From Zhengitettix transpicula (taxonomy: Eukaryota; Arthropoda; Insecta; Orthoptera; Tetrigidae): a stretch of DNA of 64,000 nucleotides. Shown here one piece after another: positions 11,638 to 23,399 of this stretch (the stretch's first letter is position 1; the number at the start of each line of letters is the position of its first letter). The DNA lies in assembly GCA_037074705.1 (NCBI GenBank), contig CM073594.1, forward strand, positions 61,190,509 to 61,254,508, read 5' to 3'. The notes beneath the pieces are model-generated. The model made no database searches. It worked only from the letters and a program-made list of their open reading frames with translations, and was not told where the DNA came from. A program made the translations under genes and the position numbers.

Positions 11638-12420
11638 TATCTGGGTTCCTGGCATTACCCAGGTTGTCATAATTCAATTCAGAGACATTCATAACCCCCG
11701 ATTTGACTCCAATATCCGCTGTTTTTGCGTTATTTTTGTGTAACTTCCCCTCCAACCCTAAAGTGGCGCCCCTCCCATGACAAAAGTAGGTTGAAATTAT
11801 AAACAAAAATATCTGAAGAAACGATATCTATGTCATTGACGACTAAAAAGTTTCTTTCGACAAAAATATGGGCCATTTTAACTTGTTTGAAAATTTACTC
11901 TACCGTTAATCCCTATCCCCGGGGATTAAACGGATAGTTAAATGTTATAATTAAACATTGTCACTCTCAATCACCCAGAAAAAAAATTTTCGACGCATAA
12001 AACGTTTGACAATTTCCACCCCGACCATCTCCGCCCTTGGGGGTTAAACGGCAAGTTTAATGTCATAATTCAAATCAGCGACATACACAACCCCGGATTT
12101 GAATCCAATCTCTGCTGTATTCGCGATATTTTTGTGTAACGGTCCTTCAACCCCACCCCTAAGGGTGCTCCCCTCTTGTTCCGAAAGAGGGTTGAAATTA
12201 TACGTTCACAACACGGGGAGAAACACTATCAATCTCATTCACCCCGAAAAACATTTTCCAACACAAAAATCGGCCGTTTTAGAATGTTTCAAAAATTTCC
12301 AGCCCCGCCGCTAGGAAGGGTAGTCTTTAATACCCTCACAGTGTTTGTTTCCTGTTCGAAAGGAACACGTGGAAAAAGTATAGTCAAATTTGCTCTATTT
12401 TTTCAAGACTTGTGACTAAA
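11638..12420 (-). mobile_element. H1 Helitron-like repeat, copy E with two internal units
   Basis: The left end 'tatctgggttcctgg' is the family 3' terminus read on the minus strand. Two internal units follow, beginning near 11688 and 12080 ('gatttgactcc' and 'gatttgaatcc'), and the right end is the family's 5' segment with 'gtgtttgtttcctg' near 12345. Unit number differs between H1 copies, typical of internal tandem repeats in non-autonomous Helitrons. No coding capacity. Confidence 0.65.
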
Positions 12421-12432
12421 TGCACTAAATAT

Positions 12433-12540
12433 ACTTGTGTGTCAGACTTGTAAAAGAGAAAATGTAGAGTGTAATTAAAGTCGTAATTCTATTATAAGTA
12501 GTTAATGTTTATTTTTAGGGATTTTTATTTTATCAATCCC
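12433..12540 (+). repeat. Dispersed repeat R1, first copy
   Basis: About 105 bases here match 13952-14060 ('gtgtgtcagactt', 'aagtagtta', then a T-rich end). It abuts H1 copy E. Function unknown. Confidence 0.6.
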
Positions 12541-13089
12541 AACGCGGCTACATTTTTTAAGTATTCAGCTGTTGAAAATTTTTTATTTAAACATTCAAAA
12601 AAAGTTTATATATCATAAAGTAAATAATTATATTTTCTTAAATAAATTGGCTATACAGTAAATATGCCAAAAGTATTTATTAAACCAACTATTTGTTAGA
12701 AATAAAATTTTCGTCCCCTACAACCGTCATAGGACGCTCTAAATTTAAAACTGTAAATATATATTATCTCACAGTCTAAGAACATAAAAAGAGAGATGAA
12801 ATAAAACAGATAAACGTTTGAGAACTACATATTATAGATTAAATTATTATAAATATTATTTGATACAGATTTTGGCATTTCTGAAGCTATTCTAGATTTA
12901 TAATTGCTCTCTGTATCTAAAATTAGGTAACCGTCCCAGTTGAAAGTATGAATGGCGTGTGTTCGGAAAAATGAGATAATTTATCATCTGGAAGCTTAAT
13001 TTTTAATCATTTTATTAGTAAATGTGCTGTATTATAAAAATTCAATTTTCCTCACGATATTACAAGCTCAGCGGAAAATAATACAGCTA
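12541..13089. other. AT-rich intergenic DNA
   Basis: Nothing recognisable. Confidence 0.5.
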
Positions 13090-13310
13090 TATTTAACAGT
13101 CGAGGGTGAGGATGGTAGGGGTGAAACAAGGTCGTTGCAGCTATCAGGGAATAAAGTGACGTATTGGGAAATGATGATGACATCTGGCGCTGCTGCGGCG
13201 CGTTCCTACAATTAGGTGCTCCATCTTAATTAGCACAGGGGCTGCTGTCGCTGGAGAGAAAGCACAGGACATTACCCCCTCGTTCATTCCTTAAATGAGA
13301 AGGATTCTCT
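13090..13310. promoter_or_regulatory. GC-richer island, candidate regulatory DNA
   Basis: Abruptly GC-richer than both flanks, with two TAATTAG homeodomain-type cores around 13210-13235 and a CpG cluster 'gctgctgcggcgcg'. No protein-like frame. Candidate enhancer by composition only. Confidence 0.25.
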
Positions 13311-13951
13311 CCACACCATACCTCACTAAAATTAATTTTTTAGATGTTTAAACATGCCAGTGGTCTTGTGACAATTTCTTGTTAACATTAATTAAAGGAG
13401 TTTCGTAACTAATTAATTTATGTTACATTTTAAAGTAAAATGACGCTACCCCAATTTTTTCTCACAGTAAAATAAAAAATTATAGCAATTTATAAAAACG
13501 TATCATACTTTTGGATATATTCTTGGCATTCAATCAGTCTCTACCTCATTTTAAATCCATCTACGGATTCAATGTTCGTTTACCAACTCCCTCTATTACC
13601 TTCCAATGATAAATACGTTTAACGTTTGAAAAATATCCAATGAACCCCCATTTTGCATATTACACAAAGCTCTGGGCATCCGTGTTTGCAATTCAATAAA
13701 ATAATATTTTAAAAAACAAATTTTCGGGGTGAGGAGGCCTACTGCTGCTGGAATGTTCGCGGTCCATAGTCGCCTACCTGCTGCACAGGCACACATACAC
13801 ACACGTGTTCGTCCTGGTCCTCACAGTGCAAACAACCGTTAATGGACTCGAAAACAAAAGCCTTTTAAATTTCCGATAATTGCTTCCATCAAAATAACAA
13901 GAATTTCTTTTTATTCAAGCATTGTGTCGAAAAGCACAGTATTTTGTTTTT
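13311..13951. other. AT-rich intergenic DNA
   Basis: No gene recognised. A short GC-richer patch with a CA-rich run lies at 13735-13805. Confidence 0.45.
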
Positions 13952-14060
13952 TAATGCGTGTGTGTCAGACTTTTGTAAAAGAGACAAATTCGACCGTAAT
14001 TGAAGTCATATTTTTAAAATAAGTAGTTAGTGATGTTTTTTGGAGGGACTTTTGTTTTCC
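13952..14060 (+). repeat. Dispersed repeat R1, second copy
   Basis: Direct-orientation match to 12433-12540. Confidence 0.6.
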
Positions 14061-14118
14061 TGAAAATATTTTATTTGATGTTCCTGAAAATATTTTATTT
14101 GATGTTCCTGAAAATTTG
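14048..14118 (+). repeat. 24-bp minisatellite, about 2.5 units
   Basis: Unit 'cctgaaaatattttatttga' plus 'tgtt' repeated head to tail with near identity, directly after R1 copy 2. Confidence 0.8.
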
Positions 14119-14119
14119 C

Positions 14120-15430
14120 AAGTTCATTTTCCCGTATTTACAATTTGTCCAATTCTGCGTTTTTGGCGTATCTCTTATAGAAATGGGAAATATCAGGAAC
14201 TTATAAAGACCACTGAAATTTTGACATAAAATTGTTTGAGATATTCCATAAAATGTTTTTTTACACTTATGAACACATATTGTAAATAATAAAATCATTG
14301 GACCGCTTGAAGTTTTTTGAAATCAGTAATTAATTAGAGATAGAGACAAAGGACCATAATTACAGACAATTCATATTAAATCAATGAAACATATTGGCAC
14401 CTGAATAAATATCTACATAAACAAAGGAAATTTCACAGCTTTTAAAATTTAAGTGTTAGCAATATTTTTTTTCGTGTATTTAATTGTTTGTTATTATGGT
14501 CCGTTTTTAACTTCTTAATAATTATTATTAATAAACCCATATGTTAAATTGACCACACTCAAATTTGCCATTATGTATCATTTTTCTTTTCTCTCTCATT
14601 CTAAGTGAATATTTTCAAAGATTTTTTATATTTATGTAACTGTTCGATTTCGTCTCTAAATTCTGTTTCACTTGAACGACTTTTTGGCATTTGCAACCTG
14701 TCTATTATAAACTTTTACATTTGTATATTTATAAATATTTATTTTTCGTATTTCGCTCTTGCTAATCTTTGTTTTTTATTCTTATCCTCTTATGTATGTT
14801 TCCGTTTTATTACTTACTGGTTTTATATTTATATCTTCAGTTGACGATTTTTCGATTTTCAAATCTTTGGTTTGATTTTCAAAAATTCATTATTTCTGCT
14901 GTTTTGTTTCATTCTTTCCTCGTACTAAGAGCATTCGACCAAAGTACTAAACTTTTTTTCTATCATTTTTTTATATTTGTAAGCTATTAAATATATATAT
15001 AATGAAATTTGTATTTATTTTTAATATTTGTCTTTTGCTTTGTCTGTTCTTTATTTTTATCTTCTTATTGTTATATTTTTCTAGTTACGTATATTTTATT
15101 ACGGAAAGGTTTTTTTGGACTTACTTATTCCTTCAATTGAGAACTGATGGAATCAATCCAATCTACTTGTCCGCAATTTTTGTTTTGTACGGTTATGTTT
15201 TTTGTTAAAAATACCATTATTTTTTCTTTCTCTTGCCTTAAGTGCATTGGACCGAAATACTAAAATTTCTTAATCTTATAATTGTTGTAAAATGTCGTTA
15301 TTAAAATTGTTCGTCAAACAAATTGTTTTCGGTTTTGTTTAAAACCAAGGGTTCTTTTTAGATTTACCAAATTTTTATTACTCCTACTACGCATATATTA
15401 AGACGTAATGTAAAAAACTCTGTGTTATAT
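14120..15430. other. AT-rich DNA, T-rich at 14580-15260
   Basis: Several Phe/Leu/Ile/Tyr-rich frames occur on the plus strand because the strand is T-rich; none looks like a real membrane protein. No genes recognised. Confidence 0.5.
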
Positions 15431-15800
15431 ACAGGGTAAATATTTAACCACATTAACGAATTTTTATCCCAGTCACGGAGTGTGCCCTGATAATTCTATT
15501 CTGCCGTGTGTGTGGCGCCGGCTACAGTGACTTTCGGTCCGACCGAGGAGGAGACGTGAGAAGGTGTGAGCCCATCAAAGCCGCGACGCCCTTATCGATC
15601 TGAGACGCCCGGCGCCGCGGCGGACAATAACGCGGCGCAACACCCTCGCTCGCCCCCTAACAATGCGCCGCAAACTGCGCCACTTGGCTTTGTGGTTGGG
15701 GGCTGCCTGTCCCCGTCAACAACAAACACTGGCCAGACCAGAACTAAGTAAGCTCCCTCCCTGGGCTGCCCGCGTCTTCAGACACCATCTTGTTAAGTGG
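15431..15800. promoter_or_regulatory. Isolated CpG-rich island
   Basis: The strongest GC/CpG island in the window, with 'gcgccggc', 'cgccgcggcggac' and 'gcgccgc' within about 120 bases. It also carries Sox-like ACAAT cores (about 15626 and 15660) and a Runx-like TGTGGTT (about 15691). A 61-codon frame at 15566-15751 is not protein-like. It could be a promoter or first exon region of a host gene, or a conserved enhancer. Function is inferred from composition only. Confidence 0.35.
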
Positions 15801-16655
15801 ATTACGGTTTCCTCACTGGAGTAAAATATTTTGTGGATAAGATTTATAAATAATTTTGACTATTTGCCATGAACAATCTTTTCACAGGAATAATTTAAGA
15901 GTTACTCTACTTTTAATACGAAAATGGTTTTGTTAAAAAAACTATTTTTAAACCAAATTGGCCATGGTAAAATAATTTATTCCTGTTAATAATTAATTAA
16001 CAAAAAAAATTCTAATATTAATAATTTTGGCCATCAAATTCGCCATATATTTACCTGTAACGAAACGAAATTGACAGAAAATATCTGGAAAGAGTTTAAA
16101 CTGTAAAAACTCTAGAACAGTTTTACAAACTTAGTATTTTCATTTCATCATTAATTTAATAAACAATATAAATTTGAAGTAACGTAATCATCTCACGGTT
16201 TGCCGAATTGTTGAAGTCTAACTATACCAAACGCGATAAGTGAAATAGGAGAACTATGAAAAGGAAATAGGAAAGTGAATGTCTTGACATTCAAGCTCAT
16301 TGACGCGAAAAGTATTCTTGGAACACAGCACTTGAAGTAAAAATACCAAAGGAAAAATTAATGAAATGAAACAAGATGGAAAGACTCAAGAGTGACTGCC
16401 GATTTTTCAAAAACATCCAGAAGATGAGAATTGACCTTTACAATATATAAATTCATCTGGTTTCCGAAGCGGGAATCCAATTATAATTAACAAAACGGCT
16501 GCTGAAAGTTTAAAACATCTTCAGATTTTACTTTTTCTTGTATTCCCGCACAGGGAGAAAATTTCAATGGATTTTAGATGAGGTAAAGCAGAGAGTGACC
16601 GCGACGGCCATCCGGTCGGCTCGGCATCCATCCTGTCTTCTCTCCGACGAAATAT
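15801..16655. other. AT-rich intergenic DNA
   Basis: No genes or clear repeats. Confidence 0.5.
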
Positions 16656-18250
16656 AATATACTGACTGGGTGCCCGGCGTTTCCCGGGATGTCGTATATC
16701 CATAACCCCCAATTTGACTCCAATCTCGGTTGCTTTTGCGTTATTTTTATGTAATGCACTTCGCCCCCTATCCCTACATGTTCTCACCTCCCATGCCGAA
16801 ATAGGTTGAACTCATTGCCCCCGAAAAAGTTTCTTTCATACATCATATCGTCCGTTTCAACATTTTACAAAATTTCCACCCACGTCCTCACTGTACTTTG
16901 GGTTCAACAAAAAGTTGAATGTAATTATTATATTCAGAGATGTAGATACCCCCGGATTTGATTCCAATCGTATTAGCGTTATTTTCAAGTAACGCCACAC
17001 CAAACCCCACCCCGAAGCTTGCTCCCATCCATGCCTACAGAGATTAAAATTAGACACTGAGAGCATCTAGAGAAATATTATAAATTTAATTGAACCCAAA
17101 AACAGTTTTTGCGACGCTAATATCGGCCGATTAACATGTTTTAAAAATACCACTCACACTCGTGGGAGTTAAACGATAAGTTGAATGTTATAATTAAACT
17201 CAGTGACATACAAAACCTTGGATTCAACTCGAATCTCGATTGTTTTACATAAAATTTAGTAATGCCACACCCTTAAGGATGCTTCCCTCCCGAACCAGGA
17301 AAGGGTTGAAATTATACATGGAGAACATGTAGAGAGTTATGATAATGTTCATTGATCCCAAAATATATTTATTCGATGCGAAAATCAAATGTTGGACGTG
17401 TTAGTCTGTTTGAAGATTTCCACCCCTAACCACCCCAACTTGGGGGACAAAACGGCAACTTCAATATCATAATTAAACTCACTGGCAACCATAACCCTGG
17501 ATTCGAGTCCAATCTCGATTGTGTTTGCGTTATTTTTATATAAATTAGTTAAATGTCATAATTAATCACAGTGACAAATATAACTTCGGATTCGTCTTGA
17601 AACTCGAATGTTTGCATAATTTCATGTAATACCACTCTACCCCTAACCCTTAAGGGTGCACCACTCCCATGCCTAAAATAAGTTGAAATTATACACAGAT
17701 AACATGTAGTGAAATTTTATGAATGCAATTGATCCCGAATTATATTGATTCGACGCAAAAATCGGCCGGTTAGCATGTTTGAAATTTTCTCTCCCCGCCC
17801 GCCCCCTCTCATCACCGCCCTCGGCTGTTTTAGCAAGTTTAAATATTTCCACCCCCGCTTCTGGGGGTGGTAGACGCGTCTCACCCCGATAGTTTTTCTT
17901 CTTGGTCGCAAAGAAGACGTTTACGAAATTTGGTGAAATTTTCTCCATCGGTGTAGATTTGTATTCTCCACCCCAAACCCTAAGGGTGCTCTTTCCCCAG
18001 GGTGTAGAGGATGAAAATTATATTCAGATAACATCGGTAGAAACACTATCAATATCTTTGACCCAAAAAAATATTTATCCGACTGAAATATCGACTGTTT
18101 TAGCATGTTGAAATATTTCCACCCCCGTCCATCCCCGCTTCTGGGGGTGGTAGACGCCTCTCACTCCGACAGTGTTTGTTTCCTGGTCGTAAAGAACACG
18201 TATACGAAATTTGTGAAATTTGCTCCACCGGTGTAGATTTGTATAAGGAA
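16656..18250 (-). mobile_element. H1 Helitron-like repeat, copy F, longest, multi-unit
   Basis: Left end 'ctgggtgcccggcg' is the minus-strand 3' terminus. At least five internal units follow, each opening with a variant of 'ccggatttgattccaatc' (near 16698, 16945, 17215, 17495 and 17580), spaced mostly 250-280 bases apart. The family's 5' segment ('gtgaaatttgctccaccgg') appears twice, at about 17930-17960 and 18205-18235, so this is either a tandem or nested pair or an expanded copy. It ends against a (TA)n tract. No coding capacity. Confidence 0.7.
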
Positions 18251-18253
18251 CAT

Positions 18254-18256
<3 letters not shown>

Positions 18257-18305
<49 letters not shown>
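18257..18305. repeat. (TA)n microsatellite
   Basis: About 44 bases of pure TA grading into TACATA at the edge of H1 copy F. Confidence 0.95.
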
Positions 18306-18306
<1 letters not shown>

Positions 18307-18406
18307 CAGACATACATATATACACTCATTTTTATTTATAAGAAGATTAGACTTTTGAGTTCGTCAACTGGTTGTGTCGTAACTCAGGGCTCTCTTGTTT
18401 TTAATC

Positions 18407-18445
18407 ACCTGACGAAACGACCAAAGTTTCCAGAAACGTGTGGTA
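18407..18445 (+). ncRNA. Hammerhead-like motif near a PLE remnant
   Basis: CCUGACGA, then 'aacgaccaaagtttcca', then GAAACGUG. The core CUGANGA and GAAA strings are intact, but the hairpin is imperfect. Similar text recurs at 18829 on the same strand, so the two may be the pseudo-LTRs bounding the PLE fragment between them. Confidence 0.5.
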
Positions 18446-18574
18446 CTTACATCATCACTTCATTATGTCTCTCATTTGGGTATTTTATCTCATTATTAAA
18501 TATAATCATTTCACAGAATTAAATAACGATCCAAAAATATCATCACAATAATCATTTTTGGGTTTCATAGTATC

Positions 18575-18830
18575 ATTCCTGAAGCGTTGGTTGAACAGGA
18601 AAAGCAGTTACACGTATCAAAGAACATTCGTCAACTTCCCGTTGATCTGTAGAGTCCAAATATATCAATTGGAAACAAAAATCTTTTGATTGTCAAATTG
18701 CTAAGATCTTTAGATGTTGACACGAGCCAGGGAGCAAACCAAGAAATGCTTCATAATAAATCTATCACCACTGCAATTAACGTACAAACTGATCGTGAAC
18801 AATCCCTTATTGTTATTAATTCGAATCACC
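18575..18830 (+). pseudogene. Penelope-like element GIY-YIG endonuclease fragment
   Basis: One plus-strand frame reads VG, stop, TGKAVTRIKEHSSTSR, then more than 50 further codons including KSFDCQIAKIF and HEPGSKPRNAS. This follows the PLE C-terminal endonuclease order: Y-[IV]-G-x-T-G, R-[IL]-K-E-H, H-x-F-D-W, E-P-x-x-x-x-R. Multiple stops show it is dead, and the catalytic Tyr/Gly start and W of the 'FDW' block are changed or missing. The reverse-transcriptase domain is absent, consistent with 5' truncation. The same domain remnant occurs three more times in the window. Confidence 0.7.
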
Positions 18831-18866
18831 TGACGAAAGCAACAACCATAGCAGAAAAATTTCATT
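18829..18866 (+). ncRNA. Hammerhead-like motif directly after the PLE fragment
   Basis: CACCUGACGAA, a weak hairpin, then GAAAAA. It begins with the same nine bases as the motif at 18407. A hammerhead-like motif just downstream of the endonuclease is the arrangement known for PLE pseudo-LTRs. Confidence 0.45.
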
Positions 18867-18929
18867 GTTTCCCTTCAATATCTATTTTAGCGTCTCTTGA
18901 AACGTTGCAGTTGTTCTAACACGATTCCA

Positions 18930-19480
18930 AATTTCGTTCACCTGGATGAGTATGTGACTGCAACAGGGAAAATTGTCACACCCTTCCGCCTTTATTCGCT
19001 GGGAGGAGGGCGGGTGGTTGTATTCAGTTAGCGAGGAAGTAAACAGCTTCCGCACAGATCAGGTTGTACAAGACTGAGCTCGATCAATGTGCGCTCCTAA
19101 TACTTTCCTCTCTCTCTTCGTCTCTGTACAGAAGGAAAAGCAGCCGTTTCCATAGCAACGCGTCTATTCCCTTAACGCCTGTGCTGTGTGCGCTGCGGGG
19201 ATTCTTTATTTAAACACACACACACACACACACCTCTTCCGTTGCCCCATTGGTTCTTTCCGTTGGGATAATAAAGAGTGGAGGGAGTTTTTCCGACTCT
19301 CGGAACACTCACATTTAATATGGGTAAAACAAATCATTTCATTCCATATTGAATTCCGCGGAGTTCAGCGCGTCGCTGTTCCGTGATTGACCCACATCTT
19401 CTTGAGACAGCTTAGGGCGGGGGTGGTGAGGGTTAATACATTCCTTTCGTGCACAAATAAATGACCTACAGCCATATTGG
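18930..19480. promoter_or_regulatory. GC-richer island with (CA)n
   Basis: GC-richer unique DNA including a G-rich 'gggaggagggcgggtgg' and a (CA)n run at 19215-19233. No protein-like frame. Candidate regulatory DNA by composition only. Confidence 0.25.
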
Positions 19481-19867
19481 AACGAACAATATTGTACTCC
19501 CTTCCGACGATGAACTTTGAACTCTGTGGAGTGTAATTACCCATATTTAGACTTCCGCAAAATAAAATTCTTGTTTATATAATTAGTTACATAACACCAT
19601 CTCTTTCTACTTTATATATTGTTAATTAAATGAAGAAATCCCACGAAAAATATTGAAGAAACGTAGTGTCTTTTTTAAAGGTTTTTTCTGTTATCAATTT
19701 TAAATTTTTTATTAATAACTAACTGGGTTTATTTATTTAAACCCGTAGAAATATTAATTTCAACAATATTCTATTAGTCAAGACAGAATTAACAGGCATT
19801 GAGAGCGTTACACTTTTTTAATATTTCATCATAACCGGTATATTAATCGAGCTAAGAAGTCTTCAGG
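19481..19867. other. AT-rich intergenic DNA
   Basis: Nothing recognised. Confidence 0.5.
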
Positions 19868-20345
19868 TAATAAAATATACTCCTGGTATATAGAGCGTGC
19901 CTAAATCACTGACCGTACCCTAATACTGTTAAAAAATTGATCACGGTACGTTAAATGAGTCTTAATAAATCCCGGTAATATAAGAGTTAAAAGAAATACA
20001 GTAGGTATTTGAGAAAAATAAAATTATATCAAATACACTCCCATACCTTAATTGAGTGAAAATACTGACGGGACCTTGACAGAGTCAAAAATACTCACGG
20101 TACGTTAAAAGACTTAAATATATTCTCTATACATTAAGACAGAGAAAAATATTCCGGGTACGTTAAGTCAAAAATACTCCTCGTAACCTAATAGTCAAAA
20201 ATACTTACAATACCTTAAGAAAGTAAAAAATACTCTATACCTTAATGTACCAAAAATATTCCCGGTACGTCAAGGGATTCAAGAATAGCCCTAGTACCCA
20301 AAGAGTGAAAATACTCGCACCTTAATCCTTACAAGCGCAAACCGT
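19868..20345 (+). repeat. Degenerate 27-30 bp tandem array
   Basis: About fifteen diverged units of the form 'aaaatactcccggtacctta' plus 'agagt' with variable spacing. Best preserved between 20060 and 20290. No coding capacity. Confidence 0.75.
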
Positions 20346-21206
20346 GTTTTACCCATCCAGAGTTTGTTCCTGGATCATGAGTAGCATGTGTACAAAATAA
20401 ATTTGCTATAATTTCCTCCTCGCGTTTAAGATTTTTTTAGATTTAATCAACTGATGTTTTAATATATTTAAAGAAGTTAATATTAAAGTCCTAAGAAATT
20501 TGTTTTATGCCTCAATATAATTTATATGATTTAAGAATTTTATATTTTCCGTCAATCATTTAGTAATATAATACTTCAATAATTTCTATCTTAAAATTTC
20601 AAGTTAAAATATTAATTTTGGTGTCGAATGAACTACTGCAGGTACAGGGTGTACCAATGTGTATATGTTAAATCGGAAACATTAAAAAGTTTATTAATTT
20701 ATAATATTTAATCAAAACATTTTATTTTTATTTATGTACAATTATAAACACCCTTAACATCAAAAATAATTTTTTATCTTTAATATTTACTCGTTACGAT
20801 AGCTTTCGGCTATATTAACACGGTGAAGAAGAAATTCTTTCCTATTTATAAATAAAATATTTTAGTAACGTTTTTGTATTCTACCACAATGTTGATTTAA
20901 TTTGCCAATTATACTTATAAAACTAATTATTTATTTCATAAAATAGTTAATTTTTAAAATCTGAAACTTTCGTATATCTCACATACTCACCTATACATTT
21001 ATTTCATAATTTTTGTATAGAAGATTATGGCAATATTTCCGAAATTTCCAGTTTTTTAAAAATTTAATATTTTTAAAAATACAAATTATTTTTCTTATTA
21101 TTATACCGACTGATAAAAACAATGATGAAAAAATATCCATTTTTCACAATAATACAAATAATATATATATTTATATAAGTAATATAAAATAAAAAAATAA
21201 AACACA
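20346..21206. other. AT-rich intergenic DNA
   Basis: Nothing recognised. Confidence 0.5.
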
Positions 21207-21400
21207 CGGCCTATAACGTTTCGTCCACCTTTAGGATCTTTTCAGGTTTAATAATTTCGTATATAAGTGATCAAAACAATTTAGAGGCAAACGCTTCGCT
21301 GCCTTTCCTGTTGTGAAAACTAAATGAAACTCATCTATTTATAATATATGTACAAAATTTATTAAACATGTACCTTTCCTAAAAGAGAGGACGAAACGAC
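21207..21400. mobile_element. Small element bounded by outward hammerhead-like motifs
   Basis: A minus-strand motif at 21210-21246 (CUGAAAAG, hairpin, GGACGAAACG) and a plus-strand partial motif at 21371-21400 (GAGAGGACGAAACG) face outward. The same minus-then-plus order recurs at 25.4, 28.0, 40.4, 44.6 and 47.6 kb. The interior is AT-rich and non-coding. Confidence 0.5.
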
Positions 21401-21799
21401 CAAGATTAAACCGTTTTAGTTAATAAACATAATTTTCTAACATAAATCCCGTGTATTTGTGTTATGTATAGAATAAAATAAACATCAATCATATTGAATT
21501 TAAAATTCTTGAAGGAAAGTATTTTACTGGATGATCACGTCAGATATAGTCCAAAGATCTGTTAATAAATAAAGAGAAGATAAACTACTTTGTGGAGTGT
21601 TCAAGAAGAATATAAGGAACATAACATAAAAATTGTGAACGGTGCTCACACACAAGTGAAATTTTATCACTCTACACTTTTAAACATGATAAATGAAAAT
21701 AGGCAATTTTTTGAGTTTTTTTTGAAGTCGTACTTTAGAAAAGTAGTTACTTTTTTGGGTAGAATAATTTTTAAATAAAAAACTAATGATTTATCTCTA
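21401..21799. other. AT-rich intergenic DNA
   Basis: A 62-codon frame at 21590-21778 is not recognised. Confidence 0.4.
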
Positions 21800-22080
21800 A
21801 TTAATTATTACAGTGACCGTCATCAATGGAGGCTAGATTTATTACTTGGAGAGAACAGCCTGATACGTTTGGATTCGGCAAGGATAACTCATTCAACACG
21901 ACGGTAAATGGACCGATCTGTGTGTCGATGCTGAGCGTGGTCTCTCCTAATGGAATCCCCATTGCAATTAAAACCTGCAAAGGCGTTTATCAACAGCCGG
22001 CACCGCACCATGAATAAAAGATGTACCTCTCCATTCGCAGCACAGATCCGACGCGGCTCTATCCCTCTCTCTTTATATAT
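21800..22080. promoter_or_regulatory. GC-richer island, candidate conserved DNA
   Basis: Sharply bounded GC-richer block in very AT-rich DNA. A 63-codon frame at 21826-22017 reads through it without matching a family. I slightly favour regulatory DNA, but a small exon is not excluded. Confidence 0.25.
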
Positions 22081-22880
22081 ATATATCTTTATTCCCAGGG
22101 AAAAAAATCCAATATTAATATAAGGCCTTTTTCAGTGTTATCGAGAAGCTGAATTTGAAGAGTGTGGAATGAGTCACGTAAATTATAATATTACCCTCAT
22201 AACCAATACTCTGCCAATTCGTTACCAGGTACGCTATTTTTCCAGAAGAATTTAGTATAAATTCAATACCAGCAATTTATTAATCGAACAATGGATAAGT
22301 AAAATCATGCTTAATTATATTTTGTGTCTGTTAAATGTTTTCTAGAAATTTTGTTATTTACAGTACTGCCATCATAATGGATTACTTTCTGCCTAATTAA
22401 CAGTTATTTACCGTCCGTTTGGATAGATTGTCTATTATTATTCACAAAACAATTTAACACATATTTTACTATAAAAATAACCTTCGTTTTTTTTAAAAAA
22501 AAAATCCCATTTCATAATATTCTTGAAGAAACTCGACGTAAGTCTAACAGAAGAATAAAACTTCTCTATTTTCCTCAAGAAATACGCCACAAAAAATTAT
22601 ACCATACATTAACCTAAATAAATATAATTACCAATAAGTTAGAAATAGTCAAAGTATTAAATATTTACTTCTGTAGTTGAATTGGCTTTAAAATTTAAGA
22701 TTATAAACTGGCATAGAAGCCAGCAAAGCTTTTTTTTAAAATTATTTTCTAAGACATTAAATATTTTTTTGGGATATACTAATTGAAGATTCTGGAAAAT
22801 TAAATTTAATACAAACACTCAACGTCGTTAAATAAATTATTATCACAAATAAACAATATTTTTCCCACTATTATTATTTT
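22081..22880. other. AT-rich intergenic DNA
   Basis: No genes or repeats recognised. Confidence 0.5.
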
Positions 22881-22883
22881 CAG

Positions 22884-22925
22884 CTGAAGAATTCCTAAAT
22901 TAGGGACGAAACGGTAGTGTTTTTC
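22884..22925 (+). ncRNA. Hammerhead-like motif, well preserved
   Basis: CUGAAGA, extra A, hairpin UUCCUA-AAU-UAGGGA, C, GAAACGG, then GUGUU. CUGANGA, the hairpin and GAAA are all present. Helix I cannot be closed convincingly by eye. Confidence 0.5.
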
Positions 22926-23164
22926 TATTCGTAATAGTTCCAATTTCAACTTGTTCTTAATTTTCCATTATTATATTGATTTATTTGTAATCATACTTCC
23001 GATAAAATGTCAATTTTATACGGCATATTAATAAGTGATTTTTCTGATATTCATATTGTTCTGAATGTATTTTGAGTGCATGTGTATAATGTGCATATTC
23101 GAGTTTAATTTACTATCCTCATGTAATCCTAAAAATTTTGGTGTTTTTACATAATTTTTAGCCG
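22926..23164. other. AT-rich intergenic DNA
   Basis: Nothing recognised. Confidence 0.5.
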
Positions 23165-23380
23165 AATTCAAAAAAATTTCGAGTCAATATTTTTGGTTTT
23201 GTATGTCAAGTTTCTGAATTATCTGAAAATAAATGCAGCATTGACTACTTCTTCTGAAGCATAATTGAGTCCTCGGTAAACATCATAACCTCAGAAAATG
23301 GTGATATTGATTTTTGGAAAGTCATTTGCAAATATTATAAAAGGAAATGGGGTCGAGAATAGAACCTTGTGGAACCCCTA
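23165..23380 (-). pseudogene. Non-LTR reverse transcriptase fragment 1
   Basis: The minus strand from 23378 reads GVPQGSILDP, the conserved reverse-transcriptase block usually written 'GVPQGSVLGP'. After frame changes come NDFPK (family 'NDLP') and FTEDSIML (family 'YADDTxLL', the catalytic block with its first Asp replaced by Glu). Spacing between blocks fits the family. Frameshifts and stops make it a pseudogene. Its neighbour at 23400-23560 carries the same first block, so two insertions or a duplication are implied. Confidence 0.75.
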
Positions 23381-23399
23381 GTCTTTATTTTTTCCTCAG

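Noticed and set aside
14605..15208. Series of Phe/Ile/Tyr-rich frames resembling transmembrane proteins
   Set aside because: T-rich strand composition explains them; no charged loops or conserved motifs.
21826..22017. 63-codon frame as an exon
   Set aside because: No recognisable protein and no confident splice context; retained only as a GC-richer island.
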